NCBI GenBank assembly: GCA_964563855.1
Contig: CAZLYU010000012.1
Coordinates: 10,064 to 74,063, forward strand
From: JAFGRR01 sp964563855
Lineage (GTDB): Bacteria; Planctomycetota; Phycisphaerae; UBA1845; Fen-1342
Length of the DNA: 64,000 bases
Direction of reading: 5' to 3'
Shown here one piece after another: positions 49,286-58,481 of this stretch. Both the position numbers and the translations under genes were made by a program. Numbering within the stretch: the first letter of the stretch is position 1; each line of letters starts with the position of its first letter. The notes beneath the pieces were generated by a model. That model was not told the DNA's origin. It ran no database searches and worked only from the letters and a program-made list of their open reading frames with translations.

Positions 49286-50419
49286 ATGCAGAAACAAGCG
49301 CCGCTGACTGTGGCCGGCCTCACCTTTCGCAATCTCTTTCGACAACGCGTGAGAACGAGCCTCACCGTGCTCGGCGTGAGCCTCGGGGTCGTGGCGATTG
49401 TCGCGTTCCACTCGCTGGTTCGTGGGGCGTACTCGATGGCGGACGACCTGTTTCGGACCGGCGGCGCGTCGCTCACGGTGCAACAAGCCGGCATCGCCGC
49501 CAACATTCTGAGCGCCTTGTCGGTGGCCGAGGTGCGACCGAAGCTCGAATCGGATCCGGACGTGGTGGAAGCGGCGCCGGTGGTGCTGCATCCGGTTCCG
49601 CTGGCGACGAATCAGCTGGTTCAGGTCGTGATCGGGATCGATCCGAACGCGTTTCCGGTGCAAATCGCGAGCATCACGCAGGGCCGGCGGGCCGCGGCGC
49701 CGAACGAGGTGGTGTTTGGCGACGCCGCCGCGCGTCGTCAGAACCTCGAGGTTGGCGCCACGGTCGAGCTCATGGGGTTGGACTATCGGCTGGTGGGCAC
49801 GTTCGCCAGCGAGATCCCGTTTTATGACGCGGCTTTGCTGACGACGTTGGAAGGCGCACAGACGCTGGCGGCGCGACCGGGGAAGGCGACGCTATTTCTG
49901 GTGAAGCTGCGCGAGGGGGCCGATCCGGTCGTGGTTGGCGAACGCATCGAACAGGCGAACCCCGGCTTGGCGACGATCGCCGGCGTGGAAGACCTCAGCA
50001 AGGTCGACCGTGGGGTGGAAATGACGCAAGCGATGGTGTACGCGATCAGCCTGATTGCGCTGATTATCGGGGCGATCATCGTGACCAACACGATGTGGAT
50101 GACGGTGCTCGAACGGACCCGCGAAATCGGTATCCTCCGCGCTGTCGGCTGGTCGCGATCGCGCGTGACGCAGATGGTGCTGCTCGAGGCGGTCGGCGTT
50201 GGTTTGATGGCGTGGCTGGTTGGGTCTTTGGGCGGCGCCGCGCTGGCGCACTCGACGACTTACTTCGAGGCGATCGGCACGTTTGTGCGTCCACGGTTCG
50301 ACGCGCCGCCGTTCCTGCTTGCGCTCGGGATCGCTTTGCTGCTGAGTATGATCGGGGCGATCGCGCCCGCGTGGCGGGCGACGCGCATCTCCCCGGTCGA
50401 GGCGCTGCGGTATGAGTGA
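49286..50419 (+). CDS. MacB/FtsX-type ABC transporter permease
   Basis: The protein has 377 residues: one N-terminal helix (LTVLGVSLGVVAIVAFHSL), a large extracytoplasmic domain (about 45-245), then three C-terminal helices of the FtsX fold (IIGAIIVTNTMWMTVLERTREIGILRAVG, LEAVGVGLMAWLVGSLGG, LLALGIALLLSMIGAIAPAWRATRISPVEALRYE). The conserved RTREIGILRAVGWSR and the C-terminal P-x-EALRYE are typical of lipoprotein-release or MacB-type exporters. It overlaps the ATPase gene by eight bases. It probably exports a lipid or peptide substrate through the inner membrane; the partner membrane-fusion protein is missing here. Confidence 0.9.
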   Translation: MQKQAPLTVAGLTFRNLFRQRVRTSLTVLGVSLGVVAIVAFHSLVRGAYSMADDLFRTGGASLTVQQAGIAANILSALSVAEVRPKLESDPDVVEAAPVVLHPVPLATNQLVQVVIGIDPNAFPVQIASITQGRRAAAPNEVVFGDAAARRQNLEVGATVELMGLDYRLVGTFASEIPFYDAALLTTLEGAQTLAARPGKATLFLVKLREGADPVVVGERIEQANPGLATIAGVEDLSKVDRGVEMTQAMVYAISLIALIIGAIIVTNTMWMTVLERTREIGILRAVGWSRSRVTQMVLLEAVGVGLMAWLVGSLGGAALAHSTTYFEAIGTFVRPRFDAPPFLLALGIALLLSMIGAIAPAWRATRISPVEALRYE

Positions 50420-51161
50420 TGAGCGAGCGCCGATCGTGCGGGCGCGCGGCCTGGTGAAGCAGTACGAAGATGGGCGGATCACCGCGCTTGATCACCTTGA
50501 TCTGGAGATTGAACCCGGTGAGTTTGTCGCGATTTGCGGTCCGTCCGGGTGCGGCAAGAGCACGTTGCTGCACATGTTGTCGGGCATCGACACGCCGGAC
50601 CGCGGCGAGCTGACGGTTGACGGTCACGACTTGCGTCAATTACGCGCTGGTGATCTGGATGCGTTTCGCAGCAACGCGATTGGGCTGGTCTTTCAGTTGC
50701 ACAACTTGCTGCCCTCGCTGACCGCGAGCGAGAACGTGCAAGCCGCGTTGCTGGCCGCCGGTCGACCGGGTCGCGCGCGGGCTCGACGCGCGGGTGAACT
50801 GCTTGATATGGTTGGGTTGGCCGAGCGGGCCGGCAATCTGCCGTCTACGCTGTCGGGCGGAGAGCGACAACGGGTGGCTATCGCCCGTGCGCTGGCGAAC
50901 GAGCCGCGCATCTTGCTGGCGGATGAGCCGACCGGCGCGCTCGACTCGCGCACTGGCGAGCGGATTGTCGATCTGATGCTGCGGCTGCGCGCGACATTGA
51001 GCCAGACGCTCGTGCTCGTCACACACGACGCCCACTTGGCGCAGCGCGCCGAACGGGTGTTTGAGATGCTCGACGGCCGCATCGTCGCCACCACCGTGAC
51101 GACGGACGGTGCACCGAGGGCGACGATGATCGATGTGGCCGCATCGAGCACAACGACTTAG
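50412..51161 (+). CDS. ABC transporter ATP-binding protein, LolD/MacB-type
   Basis: The protein has 249 residues and is a complete ATPase: Walker A GPSGCGKST, Q-loop LVFQLHNLLPSLTASEN, signature LSGGERQRVAIARALANEP, Walker B ILLADEPTGALDSRTGE and switch VLVTHDAHLA. This is the MacB/LolD/FtsE subfamily (short-type ATPase). It forms an operon with the FtsX-type permease, whose last eight bases overlap the start. An alpha/beta hydrolase follows 78 bases later. Confidence 0.95.
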   Translation: MSDERAPIVRARGLVKQYEDGRITALDHLDLEIEPGEFVAICGPSGCGKSTLLHMLSGIDTPDRGELTVDGHDLRQLRAGDLDAFRSNAIGLVFQLHNLLPSLTASENVQAALLAAGRPGRARARRAGELLDMVGLAERAGNLPSTLSGGERQRVAIARALANEPRILLADEPTGALDSRTGERIVDLMLRLRATLSQTLVLVTHDAHLAQRAERVFEMLDGRIVATTVTTDGAPRATMIDVAASSTTT

Positions 51162-51239
51162 TTCGCTTCACGCGAGTTGCAGCGGCGCGTCAGGATGGGC
51201 GTCGCGAGAACGCATTCACTGGAAGGATCGAGAGGCAAC

Positions 51240-52199
51240 ATGCATCGCAGTTTGCCCGCCGCCGCCACACTGGATTGCCAGCCCCGCTCGGCGGTTTGCG
51301 AGGTTGTCACGCGTGAGGCGGGCGTCGAGTTGAGTTGCGGCCGGCGATTGCCGCTGCGGATTTGCACGCCACGCGGTGCGACTGAACGAAAGTTGCCGAC
51401 GATTCTGTTCTCGCCGGGCCTCGGCGCCGAGCACGAACACTATGACTATCTCTGTCGGGCGTGGACGGAGCGCGGCTACATCACGGTGAACGTCACCCAT
51501 CCGGGGACGAACAGCGAGCTGTGGCGCGGTGCGAGCCGGCCGTGGCCCGCGATGCACAATGCGCTCAATGACCCCGAGCACTGGCGGCAACGCCCGATCG
51601 ATCTCCGGCGGGTGCTCGATTGGATGGAGCAGGACGCCGAGCTTGCCGAGTGCATTGATACGGAGCGACTCGCCGCCGCTGGTCACAGCTTTGGGGCCTT
51701 CAGCACGCTCGCGTTGGTAGGGCTTCGTTTTCGCACGCCTGACGGGCGTACGCACGGCGAGATCGACGAGCGCGTGCGTTGTGTCGCGGCGATGTCGAGT
51801 CAGCCGAAGGGCATGTTTGGCTTGTTCGACGACTCGTGGCGGGAGATCGACGTTCCGGTGCTGCATCTGACCGGTACGCACGATCGCGACTTTCAAGCCA
51901 AGCTGACGAAGGAGCGCATCGTGGCGTATCAGGAGACGCCGGGGCGCGATCAGTATCTGGTGGTGTTCAAACGCGCGAATCATTTCGCCTTTAGCGATGG
52001 GGTGGGCATCGGCTTACGGCCGCCGCCGCGCGATCCGCGTCATCATGCGTGGATCATCGCGGCCACCACCGCGTTTTTCGATGCGCATTTGTGTCGGAGC
52101 GTCGCGGCGGCTCATTGGCTCCGCGATGGCGGTCTCGTGGATCTGTGCGATCATGAGTGCACGTTCGAGAGCAAACACCTCACCGATCTCAACGCCTGA
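51240..52199 (+). CDS. Alpha/beta hydrolase (platelet-activating-factor acetylhydrolase-like)
   Basis: The protein has 319 residues. GAEHEHYDYLCRAWTERGYITVNVTHPGTN leads to nucleophile elbow AAGHSFGAFS (Ser), with candidate acid Asp in LHLTGTHDRDF and His in KRANHFAFSDG. It resembles predicted dienelactone hydrolases and PAF-acetylhydrolases, with a polar N-terminus and no convincing signal peptide (MHRSLPAAATLDCQPRSAV). The ATG at 51240 has GAGAGG upstream. Substrate is unknown; the ABC genes ahead and xseB behind, 17 bases later, give no functional hint. Confidence 0.8.
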   Translation: MHRSLPAAATLDCQPRSAVCEVVTREAGVELSCGRRLPLRICTPRGATERKLPTILFSPGLGAEHEHYDYLCRAWTERGYITVNVTHPGTNSELWRGASRPWPAMHNALNDPEHWRQRPIDLRRVLDWMEQDAELAECIDTERLAAAGHSFGAFSTLALVGLRFRTPDGRTHGEIDERVRCVAAMSSQPKGMFGLFDDSWREIDVPVLHLTGTHDRDFQAKLTKERIVAYQETPGRDQYLVVFKRANHFAFSDGVGIGLRPPPRDPRHHAWIIAATTAFFDAHLCRSVAAAHWLRDGGLVDLCDHECTFESKHLTDLNA

Positions 52200-52216
52200 G
52201 TCGCGGAGCGCGCGGC

Positions 52217-52507
52217 ATGGATAAACCTGTTCGGAAACACACCTTCGAAGAAGCCATGACGCGGCTCGACGAAATCGTGGCGGCGATGGAGAGCGGGGAG
52301 ATTGGGATCGAGGACTCGGTTGCGCGGTATGAGGAAGCGATGAAGCTCGCGTCACACTGTCGACGCATTCTCGAGAACGTTGAGCAACGCATCGAAAAGG
52401 TGCAACTGAGCGACAGCGGCGAGCCGCGCGTCTCGCCGTTTGACAACGGCGACTCGGCTGACGCCGCCGCCGACCCGTCAGAAGCGGATGATGACGGGTC
52501 GGCATGA
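52217..52507 (+). CDS. xseB: Exodeoxyribonuclease VII small subunit
   Basis: The protein has 96 residues. TFEEAMTRLDEIVAAMESGEIGIEDSVARYEEAMKLASHCRRILENVEQRIEKV is the complete XseB helical domain, followed by a 35-residue acidic tail that is longer than usual. The small subunit binds the catalytic XseA and the complex degrades single-stranded DNA from both ends. XseA is not in the window. The ATG at 52217 is preferred to an upstream in-frame start. The last 20 bases overlap the next gene, a common arrangement for xseB. Confidence 0.93.
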   Translation: MDKPVRKHTFEEAMTRLDEIVAAMESGEIGIEDSVARYEEAMKLASHCRRILENVEQRIEKVQLSDSGEPRVSPFDNGDSADAAADPSEADDDGSA

Positions 52508-53330
52508 GCTCGCGCGGGCGTTGCGGACGAATCGCGTCGGCGTTGCGGCACGCTGGAGCGTGGTCGAACACGCATTGCTCGACCTCTTCATGCCGCAACG
52601 CTGCGTCGTCACGGGGGTCTGGCTGCCCAGCGATCACGCACCGCTGCATCCGGATCTGGTCGATGGGTTCGAGGATCTGCTCAACAGCGACGCCTGCCCG
52701 CGCTGCGGCCGCGCCGCGCGCCCCGAGACCATCTTCTCCCGTACGGGCGAACGCGCTGCGCCGCGCTGCGGAGGGTGCGACGCTGAGCGTTTCTGGAACT
52801 GTCGCGCCATCGTGGTGGCGGGCGCGTATCAAGGCGTCATACGCGACTTGTTGACGGCGCTGAAGTTTGGCGGCTGGGCGCAAGCGGCGAATCTGATCGC
52901 GAGCGCGCTGTCACTGAAACTCGCCGCCGCGCCTTGGGTGGATGAGATCGACCTGGTGACTGCCGTTCCGATGCACCGCTTGCGCCGTTGGCAGCGGCCC
53001 TGTGATCATGCGCATGAGCTGGGGATGGCTTTGGCCCGGCGTCTCAATCGCCCATTTCGCGAGGTGTTGCGCCGGGCGCGCTATGGGCCGAGTCAGATGT
53101 TGGCCGCATCGCGCGCGGCTCGCTTTCGACAGGTGCGCGACTCCTTTCGCGTCACGCAATCGAAACGTGTTGCGGGCAAGACGGTGCTGCTGGTCGACAA
53201 TCTGATCACCACGGGCGCGACGCTGACCGAGTGCGCGCGTGTCTTGCGTCTCGCCGGGGCGAAGCGCATCTACGGTGCGGCGGGAGGTCGCGTGGTGCGG
53301 ATTGGCGACGCGCAGCCCGTCGCGACGTAG
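52488..53330 (+). CDS. comF: ComF-family phosphoribosyltransferase-like protein
   Basis: The protein has 280 residues. The N-terminal third has a zinc-binding Cys cluster (MPQRCVVTG, DACPRCGRAA, RCGGCDAERF). The C-terminal domain is a type I phosphoribosyltransferase fold: LDRR-type region NLITTGATL within VLLVDNLITTGATLTECAR, and AVPMHRLRRWQRPCDHAHELG. ComF proteins support natural transformation, supplying a DNA-uptake function in the cytoplasm. Two in-frame ATGs lie at 52488 and 52491. It is co-transcribed with xseB. No com pilus genes are near. Confidence 0.88.
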   Translation: MMTGRHELARALRTNRVGVAARWSVVEHALLDLFMPQRCVVTGVWLPSDHAPLHPDLVDGFEDLLNSDACPRCGRAARPETIFSRTGERAAPRCGGCDAERFWNCRAIVVAGAYQGVIRDLLTALKFGGWAQAANLIASALSLKLAAAPWVDEIDLVTAVPMHRLRRWQRPCDHAHELGMALARRLNRPFREVLRRARYGPSQMLAASRAARFRQVRDSFRVTQSKRVAGKTVLLVDNLITTGATLTECARVLRLAGAKRIYGAAGGRVVRIGDAQPVAT

Positions 53331-53352
53331 CGAAAGAAAACAGGCGGTGCGT

Positions 53353-56022
53353 CTACGGCGTTTCGACTTGCTCGGCGGCGCGTTCGAGCAGGGCCTCGAG
53401 TCGTTGGCGCCAGGGATCGCCGCCCAACTCGGGCGCCCACACGCGCTGCTCGCGAATCGCGCTCGCCACTTGCTGCGCATCGCCGGCTTCGAGTCGCAGG
53501 CGGAGCCAGTTGTAGCGGGCTTGCCAGTATTGATCGGGGGCGTGCTCACGCAACGCAGCGTCCGCCAGAAGACGCGCCCACGCGGCGACCGCGAGATCAC
53601 GCCGACGATCAGATGGATCTTCGTCGTAGCGGGCGGTGAGGGTCTGGGCGAGCAGCGCTTGATAGGCGCCGTTGCGCGGCGCCATCGCGAGGAGCTTGAT
53701 GAGTGACTCGGCGGCGGCCTCATGCTCGCCTGCAGCATGCTGCATCTGCGCCAAGCTGTACTGCGCGGGCATCACCAGCGCCGACCGCGAGACGTCGGCG
53801 ACCGCCCACTTCAACAGTTGTTCGAATGTTGGCAGCGCTTCACGCGCCAAACGTTGCGCAGCGTTGGCGTCGCCCGAATCCGATAGTCGCTGCACTTCGG
53901 CGCGCAAGCCGCTCGCCAGGCTGCTCAAGACGCCGCCGACCTGCTCGGTGGGCGTAACGGCGAGATACTCGTCGAGCAGGGCTGCGGCACGGTCAAATTC
54001 GGACTTTCCGATGGACGCGCGGATCCGCACGCCGAGCAGACGTCCCGCGGAGCGCTGCACGGCGAACAGTTGTTCGAAGCGATCAGCAACGGCGAGTGCT
54101 GCGTCGTACTCGCGTAGTGTGGACGACGCGCGCAGCTCAGCAGCGTTGAGCAACGCCTCGGCGGCCCACTCCTCGGTTCGCGGGTTGGCGCCCGGGCTTG
54201 ATGCGCGGTCCAGCGCGGCGGCGGCGTAGGTCTCGAGCGCTTGCGCTCCGTCCGCCGCCAAGGCCGCCTGTTGCTCGCCGGCGTCCTCCGCGATGAGCCG
54301 CAAGAGCATCGCGCTGCGGAACTGTGCTTCCTCCCAGTGCGGTGAGTTGGTTGGTACGGTTGAGAAAGCAAGTTTCGCGGCTTCGTGGTCGCCGGCATTT
54401 TGCTGCGCGAGAGCCAGCAGCCACGTCGCCTCTTCGCGTTGCGGATGCCGCGGGAACGACTCGATCAGATTCTGGAGCGTGGCCGCGAGTCGGGCGTAGT
54501 CTGCACTGGCGCCGCTGGCATCGGCCAACTGGCTAAGGAGTTGATAAGCGAAACGCGCCGCTTCCTCGGCCTTCGCGTGATCGCGCAGCTCGCGGGCGAG
54601 GCGATCGAAGGCGTCGGCGGCGGCGGCGGTCCGACCAGTCTGGTAGAGCGCTCGCCCCTGCTCGAAGAGCGCCTCGCCGAGCAGGTCGGGATCGACTTCC
54701 GCGCGGTCCACCAACGCCGACAAACGCTCCAACGCAGCGCTGGTCTTTTGTTCGTTCAAGAGGTCGCGCGCCGAGTAGAGCAATTCCTCGGGCGCCAGGT
54801 CTGCAACCTTTGCCGAGCGATCCACCTGTGAAGCGATCAGAAGTTGGGTGAGCGCCGGCCACGAACCGCCTTGCCGACCGAGATCGCGCAAGGCCTCCAG
54901 CCCAGCCGCCCGCCGGCGCTGGGCGTCGCGCAGTGCGACCTCTTCCGAGAGTGATCCGGCTGCTCGGGTTCTCAGCTCGTCGGCCTCGCGCAGGAACGCG
55001 AGGGCGTGGTAGATCTTTGCGAGATTGAAGTAGAGCAACGCGGGCTGCTCGTCGGGCGACAACTGGCGCACATTGCGGCTGACGAGCGGCTGCAGCGCCT
55101 GTCGCGCTTCTTCGTAGCGTCGCGCCGCCAACAGCGTGCGGCCGCGTTCGTAGGTCACCTGCGCCCGCAATGAGGGGTTGACGTCTTCGGGCGTCGCGTC
55201 GGCGATCGCGGCGAGTGATGCGTCATGGCGCCCGAGCTCGCGCAACGTCTGGCCCAGCCCTAGGTGCACGTTGTAGATCATCGCCCCGACAAACGGCGAC
55301 GCGATCAACTCGCGAAAGTTCGCTTCGGCGGCCTGCAACAATCGTTCGCGGGCTTGCGCATCGTCAGTTACGACCGCGAGCAGGTACTGCGTCCAGGCCC
55401 GCCGTAGCTGCGCGTCGAGCAGCAGCGTCTGGACACGATCGTAGATGCCCAGCGCGAAAAATTCGTCCTCGCGCTCGCGACGCTGATCCCGCAACGGCGT
55501 GATGATCTCGACGGCGCGATTGAAGTGCTCCAGCGCAGCGGTCAGTCGTTCACGGGCGGCGCGACGGTCGCCGCGCAATCCCGCGGTGATCTCCAGTTCA
55601 TCAAGCATTCGACCGGCCCAGCGCGTGCTGAGCATGGCGCCGAGTTCGAAGTGCGCACCGGCCGCTTCGAACTCGCGTTTGGCGGCCAATCCGGCGGGGG
55701 CGCGGGCGATGGATTCAATCCACTGCTCATAGAACGCTTGCGAAGCTTCGAACGCCCGCTCGCGCGAGCGCTCGTCGCGCGCGCGAGCGGCCTGATTCGC
55801 CATAGCGCGGCCGAGCAGCATGAAGTCTTGCGCGGATCGGCCGCTGCCGAGGCGCGCTTTGAGCTCATCTCCGCGACCTTCGCTGACCAATCGAAGTAAT
55901 TCGGGGTCGATGTCGTCAGTGCTTTGCGCCAGCGCGGCCGCCGGCGGCAAGACTGCGAGCCATGCGATGCATGCGAAATGCGCGGTGCGCCGCCAGTGCG
56001 ACCGCGGTGCGTCACCCTTCAT
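53353..56022 (-). CDS. Large exported TPR-repeat protein
   Basis: The protein has 889 residues. A signal peptide (HFACIAWLAVLPPAAALA-Q) is followed by tetratricopeptide-like helices over nearly the whole length (for example LLEQGRALYQTGRTAAAADAFDRLAREL, AAARFEQGRT-type units, AEEAARFAYQLLSQLA), Ala/Leu/Arg-rich. It is a periplasmic protein-interaction scaffold. It is the last gene of an operon starting with a CsgG-like lipoprotein and two ExbD proteins. Its ATG at 56022 lies inside the end of the second exbD gene (11-base overlap), so expression is coupled. ExbD/TPR pairing is common in Planctomycetota. Confidence 0.85.
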   Translation of the reverse strand: MKGDAPRSHWRRTAHFACIAWLAVLPPAAALAQSTDDIDPELLRLVSEGRGDELKARLGSGRSAQDFMLLGRAMANQAARARDERSRERAFEASQAFYEQWIESIARAPAGLAAKREFEAAGAHFELGAMLSTRWAGRMLDELEITAGLRGDRRAARERLTAALEHFNRAVEIITPLRDQRREREDEFFALGIYDRVQTLLLDAQLRRAWTQYLLAVVTDDAQARERLLQAAEANFRELIASPFVGAMIYNVHLGLGQTLRELGRHDASLAAIADATPEDVNPSLRAQVTYERGRTLLAARRYEEARQALQPLVSRNVRQLSPDEQPALLYFNLAKIYHALAFLREADELRTRAAGSLSEEVALRDAQRRRAAGLEALRDLGRQGGSWPALTQLLIASQVDRSAKVADLAPEELLYSARDLLNEQKTSAALERLSALVDRAEVDPDLLGEALFEQGRALYQTGRTAAAADAFDRLARELRDHAKAEEAARFAYQLLSQLADASGASADYARLAATLQNLIESFPRHPQREEATWLLALAQQNAGDHEAAKLAFSTVPTNSPHWEEAQFRSAMLLRLIAEDAGEQQAALAADGAQALETYAAAALDRASSPGANPRTEEWAAEALLNAAELRASSTLREYDAALAVADRFEQLFAVQRSAGRLLGVRIRASIGKSEFDRAAALLDEYLAVTPTEQVGGVLSSLASGLRAEVQRLSDSGDANAAQRLAREALPTFEQLLKWAVADVSRSALVMPAQYSLAQMQHAAGEHEAAAESLIKLLAMAPRNGAYQALLAQTLTARYDEDPSDRRRDLAVAAWARLLADAALREHAPDQYWQARYNWLRLRLEAGDAQQVASAIREQRVWAPELGGDPWRQRLEALLERAAEQVETP

Positions 56023-56470
56023 CAATGCTCACCCCAAATTGCACGTTCTTGAACCCCGCCTGTACGGCCGCGTCCATCGCAGCGATGACGTAGCGCCAGC
56101 GGACGCGCGTTCCCGGCGCGATGACCAACGGATTGCTGGGATCTGCGCCCGCGGCGATCCGGCGGCTGAGGAACGCGCGCAGGTCGGCGAACGTTCCGCC
56201 GTCGAGCGGCGCCGCGTTGACGTAGATGTTCACGTCATCGTCACCCACGCTCTGCAGGCCGATCTGCACCGCTTCGACAAACGAGATGCTGACGCCGCCG
56301 CCCGGGCCGCTGCGCGGGTCCAGTTGGGTTTGCAGGGCGCCTTCCGGGGCGAGTTCAAGTGATGCGCCGAGGAGAAAGAAGATCAGCAGCACCATAATGA
56401 CGTCGACCATCGGGGCCAGGTTGGGAATGCTCTCTCGCGGGCGTACGGCTTGGCGACCGAGATGGGGCAC
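56012..56470 (-). CDS. exbD: ExbD/TolR-family protein 2
   Basis: The protein has 152 residues. PNLAPMVDVIMVLLIFFLLGASLEL is the single transmembrane helix with the conserved Asp that carries protons in ExbD/TolR. The periplasmic part has the usual VSISF and RVRWRYVIAAMDAAVQAGFKNVQFGV segments. ExbD works with ExbB and a TonB/TolA partner to transfer energy to the outer membrane. The start is GTG two bases after the stop of the first ExbD (TAGTTGTG), so it is coupled. No ExbB/TolQ is in this operon. Confidence 0.9.
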   Translation of the reverse strand: MPHLGRQAVRPRESIPNLAPMVDVIMVLLIFFLLGASLELAPEGALQTQLDPRSGPGGGVSISFVEAVQIGLQSVGDDDVNIYVNAAPLDGGTFADLRAFLSRRIAAGADPSNPLVIAPGTRVRWRYVIAAMDAAVQAGFKNVQFGVSIDEG

Positions 56471-56472
56471 AA

Positions 56473-56967
56473 CTACAGCGCCCCTTCCGGGTCGGTTCCC
56501 TGCCGCGCGGCGAAGACGATGTTGCCGATGTTCGCCACGCCGCATGCACGGAGCACGACTTCGACGTCGGCGTAGGCGGCGTCGCCGTCGGCGCGGATCT
56601 TGCAGCGTAGGTTTTGCCCAAGGCGGGCGGCGCGCTGCTGGCGTTCGACGAGCAATTGCTCGACGCCGAGCGGGCTGCGTTCGACCTGCACGACTTGCTG
56701 GCCGTCCCACTCGGCGGTGATGTAGCGTGGTTGAAGGCCGGCCTGCTCGTCGCCGGCGACGACATTGATCGTGACGCGGTTTCCGAGCTCGCTTTTGTCG
56801 AGCTCGCGCGCCGCCGTCGCCCACGGCAGGCGCATCTCGAAGTTTTCGCTGGCGACCATCTTGCTGGCGAGCAGGAAGAAGATGATCAGACACATCATGA
56901 CATCAACCATCGGGGCGAGGTTGAGGTCGAGGTTCGCGGGTTCGGGTGGTCTGAACGAGCGTGACAC
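56473..56967 (-). CDS. exbD: ExbD/TolR-family protein 1
   Basis: The protein has 164 residues. NLDLNLAPMVDVMMCLIIFFLLASKMVA is the transmembrane helix with the proton-path Asp. The periplasmic domain (GNRVTINVVAGDEQAGL, LLVERQQRAARLGQNLRCKIRADGDAAYADVEVVLRACGVANIGNIVFAARQ) is the standard TolR-like fold. It is slightly longer than the second copy. Two consecutive ExbD genes are a usual layout in Planctomycetota, but normally with ExbB upstream; here the gene upstream is a lipoprotein instead. Confidence 0.92.
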   Translation of the reverse strand: MSRSFRPPEPANLDLNLAPMVDVMMCLIIFFLLASKMVASENFEMRLPWATAARELDKSELGNRVTINVVAGDEQAGLQPRYITAEWDGQQVVQVERSPLGVEQLLVERQQRAARLGQNLRCKIRADGDAAYADVEVVLRACGVANIGNIVFAARQGTDPEGAL

Positions 56968-56979
56968 CGGCCGCCGCCG

Positions 56980-58059
56980 CTAGCTGGACTGCTTTGGGAA
57001 CTCCAACGTGAAGTTCTTCGTGATCGCGGGCGCGTCGTCGCCGGTCCAGTAGAGCTTCGCGGTGAACGCGGAGGCTCCGCTGGCTTCGAGGGCGCTCATC
57101 GGCACGGTGAACGACACGCCCCGTCGAACGTCGGCGCCGCTCGACCAGGTAAACACTTCCTGATTTGGGCCGCCGAACACGTCGCGCCGCGATTCTTCAG
57201 GCGTGATCGCGATGCGGAACTCATGGCCGACGCAGGCCTGGGGCAGTCCGACCACGGCGATGACGATCGAGTTGTTTGCGGCGACCTCGAAGTTGTTCTG
57301 TTCGTCATACGCGCCGTCGTAATAGCTGCTGGCGACCTTCAGCATCTCCGGCTCGAACTCGACTTCGACCTGCGAGGGCGCGAGATCGCGGGCGAATTCA
57401 ATCGCCAGATCACGGGCGGCGAACGCCGCGAGTTGCTCGGGGGTCTGCTCGGGGAGCGCGTCGTCTTCCGAGACGCTGCGTTCGATTGGCTCTGCAGGGG
57501 AGGCGTAGATGATGGCGCCGGTCTCGGCATCGATGACGCGAACACTGGCCGCGAGCACGGCGGTATTGGTGTTTTCCGTCACGAGCACCTGCGTCGGCCG
57601 CAGTCGGCCGCCGACCAGCTGAAACCGCATGCGCTGCTTCTGTTCGGACCGCGAGTCGAGGTCGTACTGCGTGATGCGCGGCGTGATCAGGACCTCGGCG
57701 ACCTGAATGCCGCCGGGCGGGATCACGGTCGACGGGTCGACGACGTCGGAAAGCTGGGCGAGATCTTGCTCTTTAAGCACCGAGGCGAGTTCTTGACGGC
57801 TTACGAGCGTAAACGCGCCGCTGCGGGCGAGTTCGTCAGTGAGCACCGTTGTGAGCGTCTCAGCTTCGGCCGCAGCGGCGGGCGTGACGTATGCCGCCGG
57901 TACAACGGCGATGCGGTCGTAGTCGCGGAAGGGCCAGACGGGGTCGCGCACGAGCATCTTGACGCTGCCGTCGCCCCCGCCGCCGCATCCGACCAGCGTG
58001 GCGACGGTCACAAGTCCGAGGCATGAGATGAGGATTTGACTACGCGCGTGGCTTCCCAC
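56980..58059 (-). CDS. CsgG/GNA1162-like lipoprotein
   Basis: The protein has 359 residues. A hydrophobic leader ends in lipobox ATLVGC, then a Gly run. The following part (YDRIAVVPAAYVTPAAAAEAETLTTVLTDELARSGAFTLVSRQELASVLKEQDL, EVLITPRITQYD, ARDLAIEFARDLAP) resembles the CsgG/LpoB/GNA1162-type alpha-beta fold of outer-membrane-associated lipoproteins. A C-terminal beta-rich domain ends the protein. The GTG at 58059 has CGGAGG eight bases upstream and a signal peptide right after it, so it is favoured over upstream frames. It heads the ExbD/TPR operon. Confidence 0.78.
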   Translation of the reverse strand: MGSHARSQILISCLGLVTVATLVGCGGGGDGSVKMLVRDPVWPFRDYDRIAVVPAAYVTPAAAAEAETLTTVLTDELARSGAFTLVSRQELASVLKEQDLAQLSDVVDPSTVIPPGGIQVAEVLITPRITQYDLDSRSEQKQRMRFQLVGGRLRPTQVLVTENTNTAVLAASVRVIDAETGAIIYASPAEPIERSVSEDDALPEQTPEQLAAFAARDLAIEFARDLAPSQVEVEFEPEMLKVASSYYDGAYDEQNNFEVAANNSIVIAVVGLPQACVGHEFRIAITPEESRRDVFGGPNQEVFTWSSGADVRRGVSFTVPMSALEASGASAFTAKLYWTGDDAPAITKNFTLEFPKQSS

Positions 58060-58136
58060 TGAGCAAACCTCCGATGAATTGGGCGGCTGGTTGCCGACCG
58101 TTGGCTGAACGAAGCGTGCCGTTGCCGCGCTGGACG

Positions 58137-58319
58137 TTAGACCGTCGGGAAGAACAGGAGCAGAAACTGTTGGGCGAGCGTTGTCAGCGACGAGGTGATG
58201 ACGCTCTCGCTGATGGCGGCCCACTCGCGGCTACTGAGGCCGCACCCGGCGAACTGCAGCAGGGCGCCGCTGGCGACTAACCAATAGAGCTTCTGCGTGT
58301 GACGCTGCAACGGGTTCAT
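58137..58319 (-). CDS. Small lipoprotein of 60 residues, unknown function
   Basis: The protein has 60 residues. A basic N-terminus (MNPLQRHTQKLYW) and a hydrophobic stretch end in lipobox LLQFAGC. The mature peptide, GLSSREWAAISESVITSS then LTTLAQQFLLLFFPTV, has the same length and layout as the lipoprotein at 10936-11118 (a polar half, then a hydrophobic tail). It lies 77 bases upstream of the CsgG-like lipoprotein gene on the same strand and may lead that operon. No family is recognised. Confidence 0.6.
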   Translation of the reverse strand: MNPLQRHTQKLYWLVASGALLQFAGCGLSSREWAAISESVITSSLTTLAQQFLLLFFPTV

Positions 58320-58481
58320 CTTCGTCGTTCTCCCGAGCGAGGGGTGCGGTAGCACTGACGGCGTCGGGCTCCGCCCGACGTGGAGGGAAGTCTAGCGGGT
58401 CGAGCACGACTTGACGAGTCGCATGCGGCATCCGGACGCACGCCGTTGACTCGCCGCTGCGGAGATGCAATTCTGCCGCAT

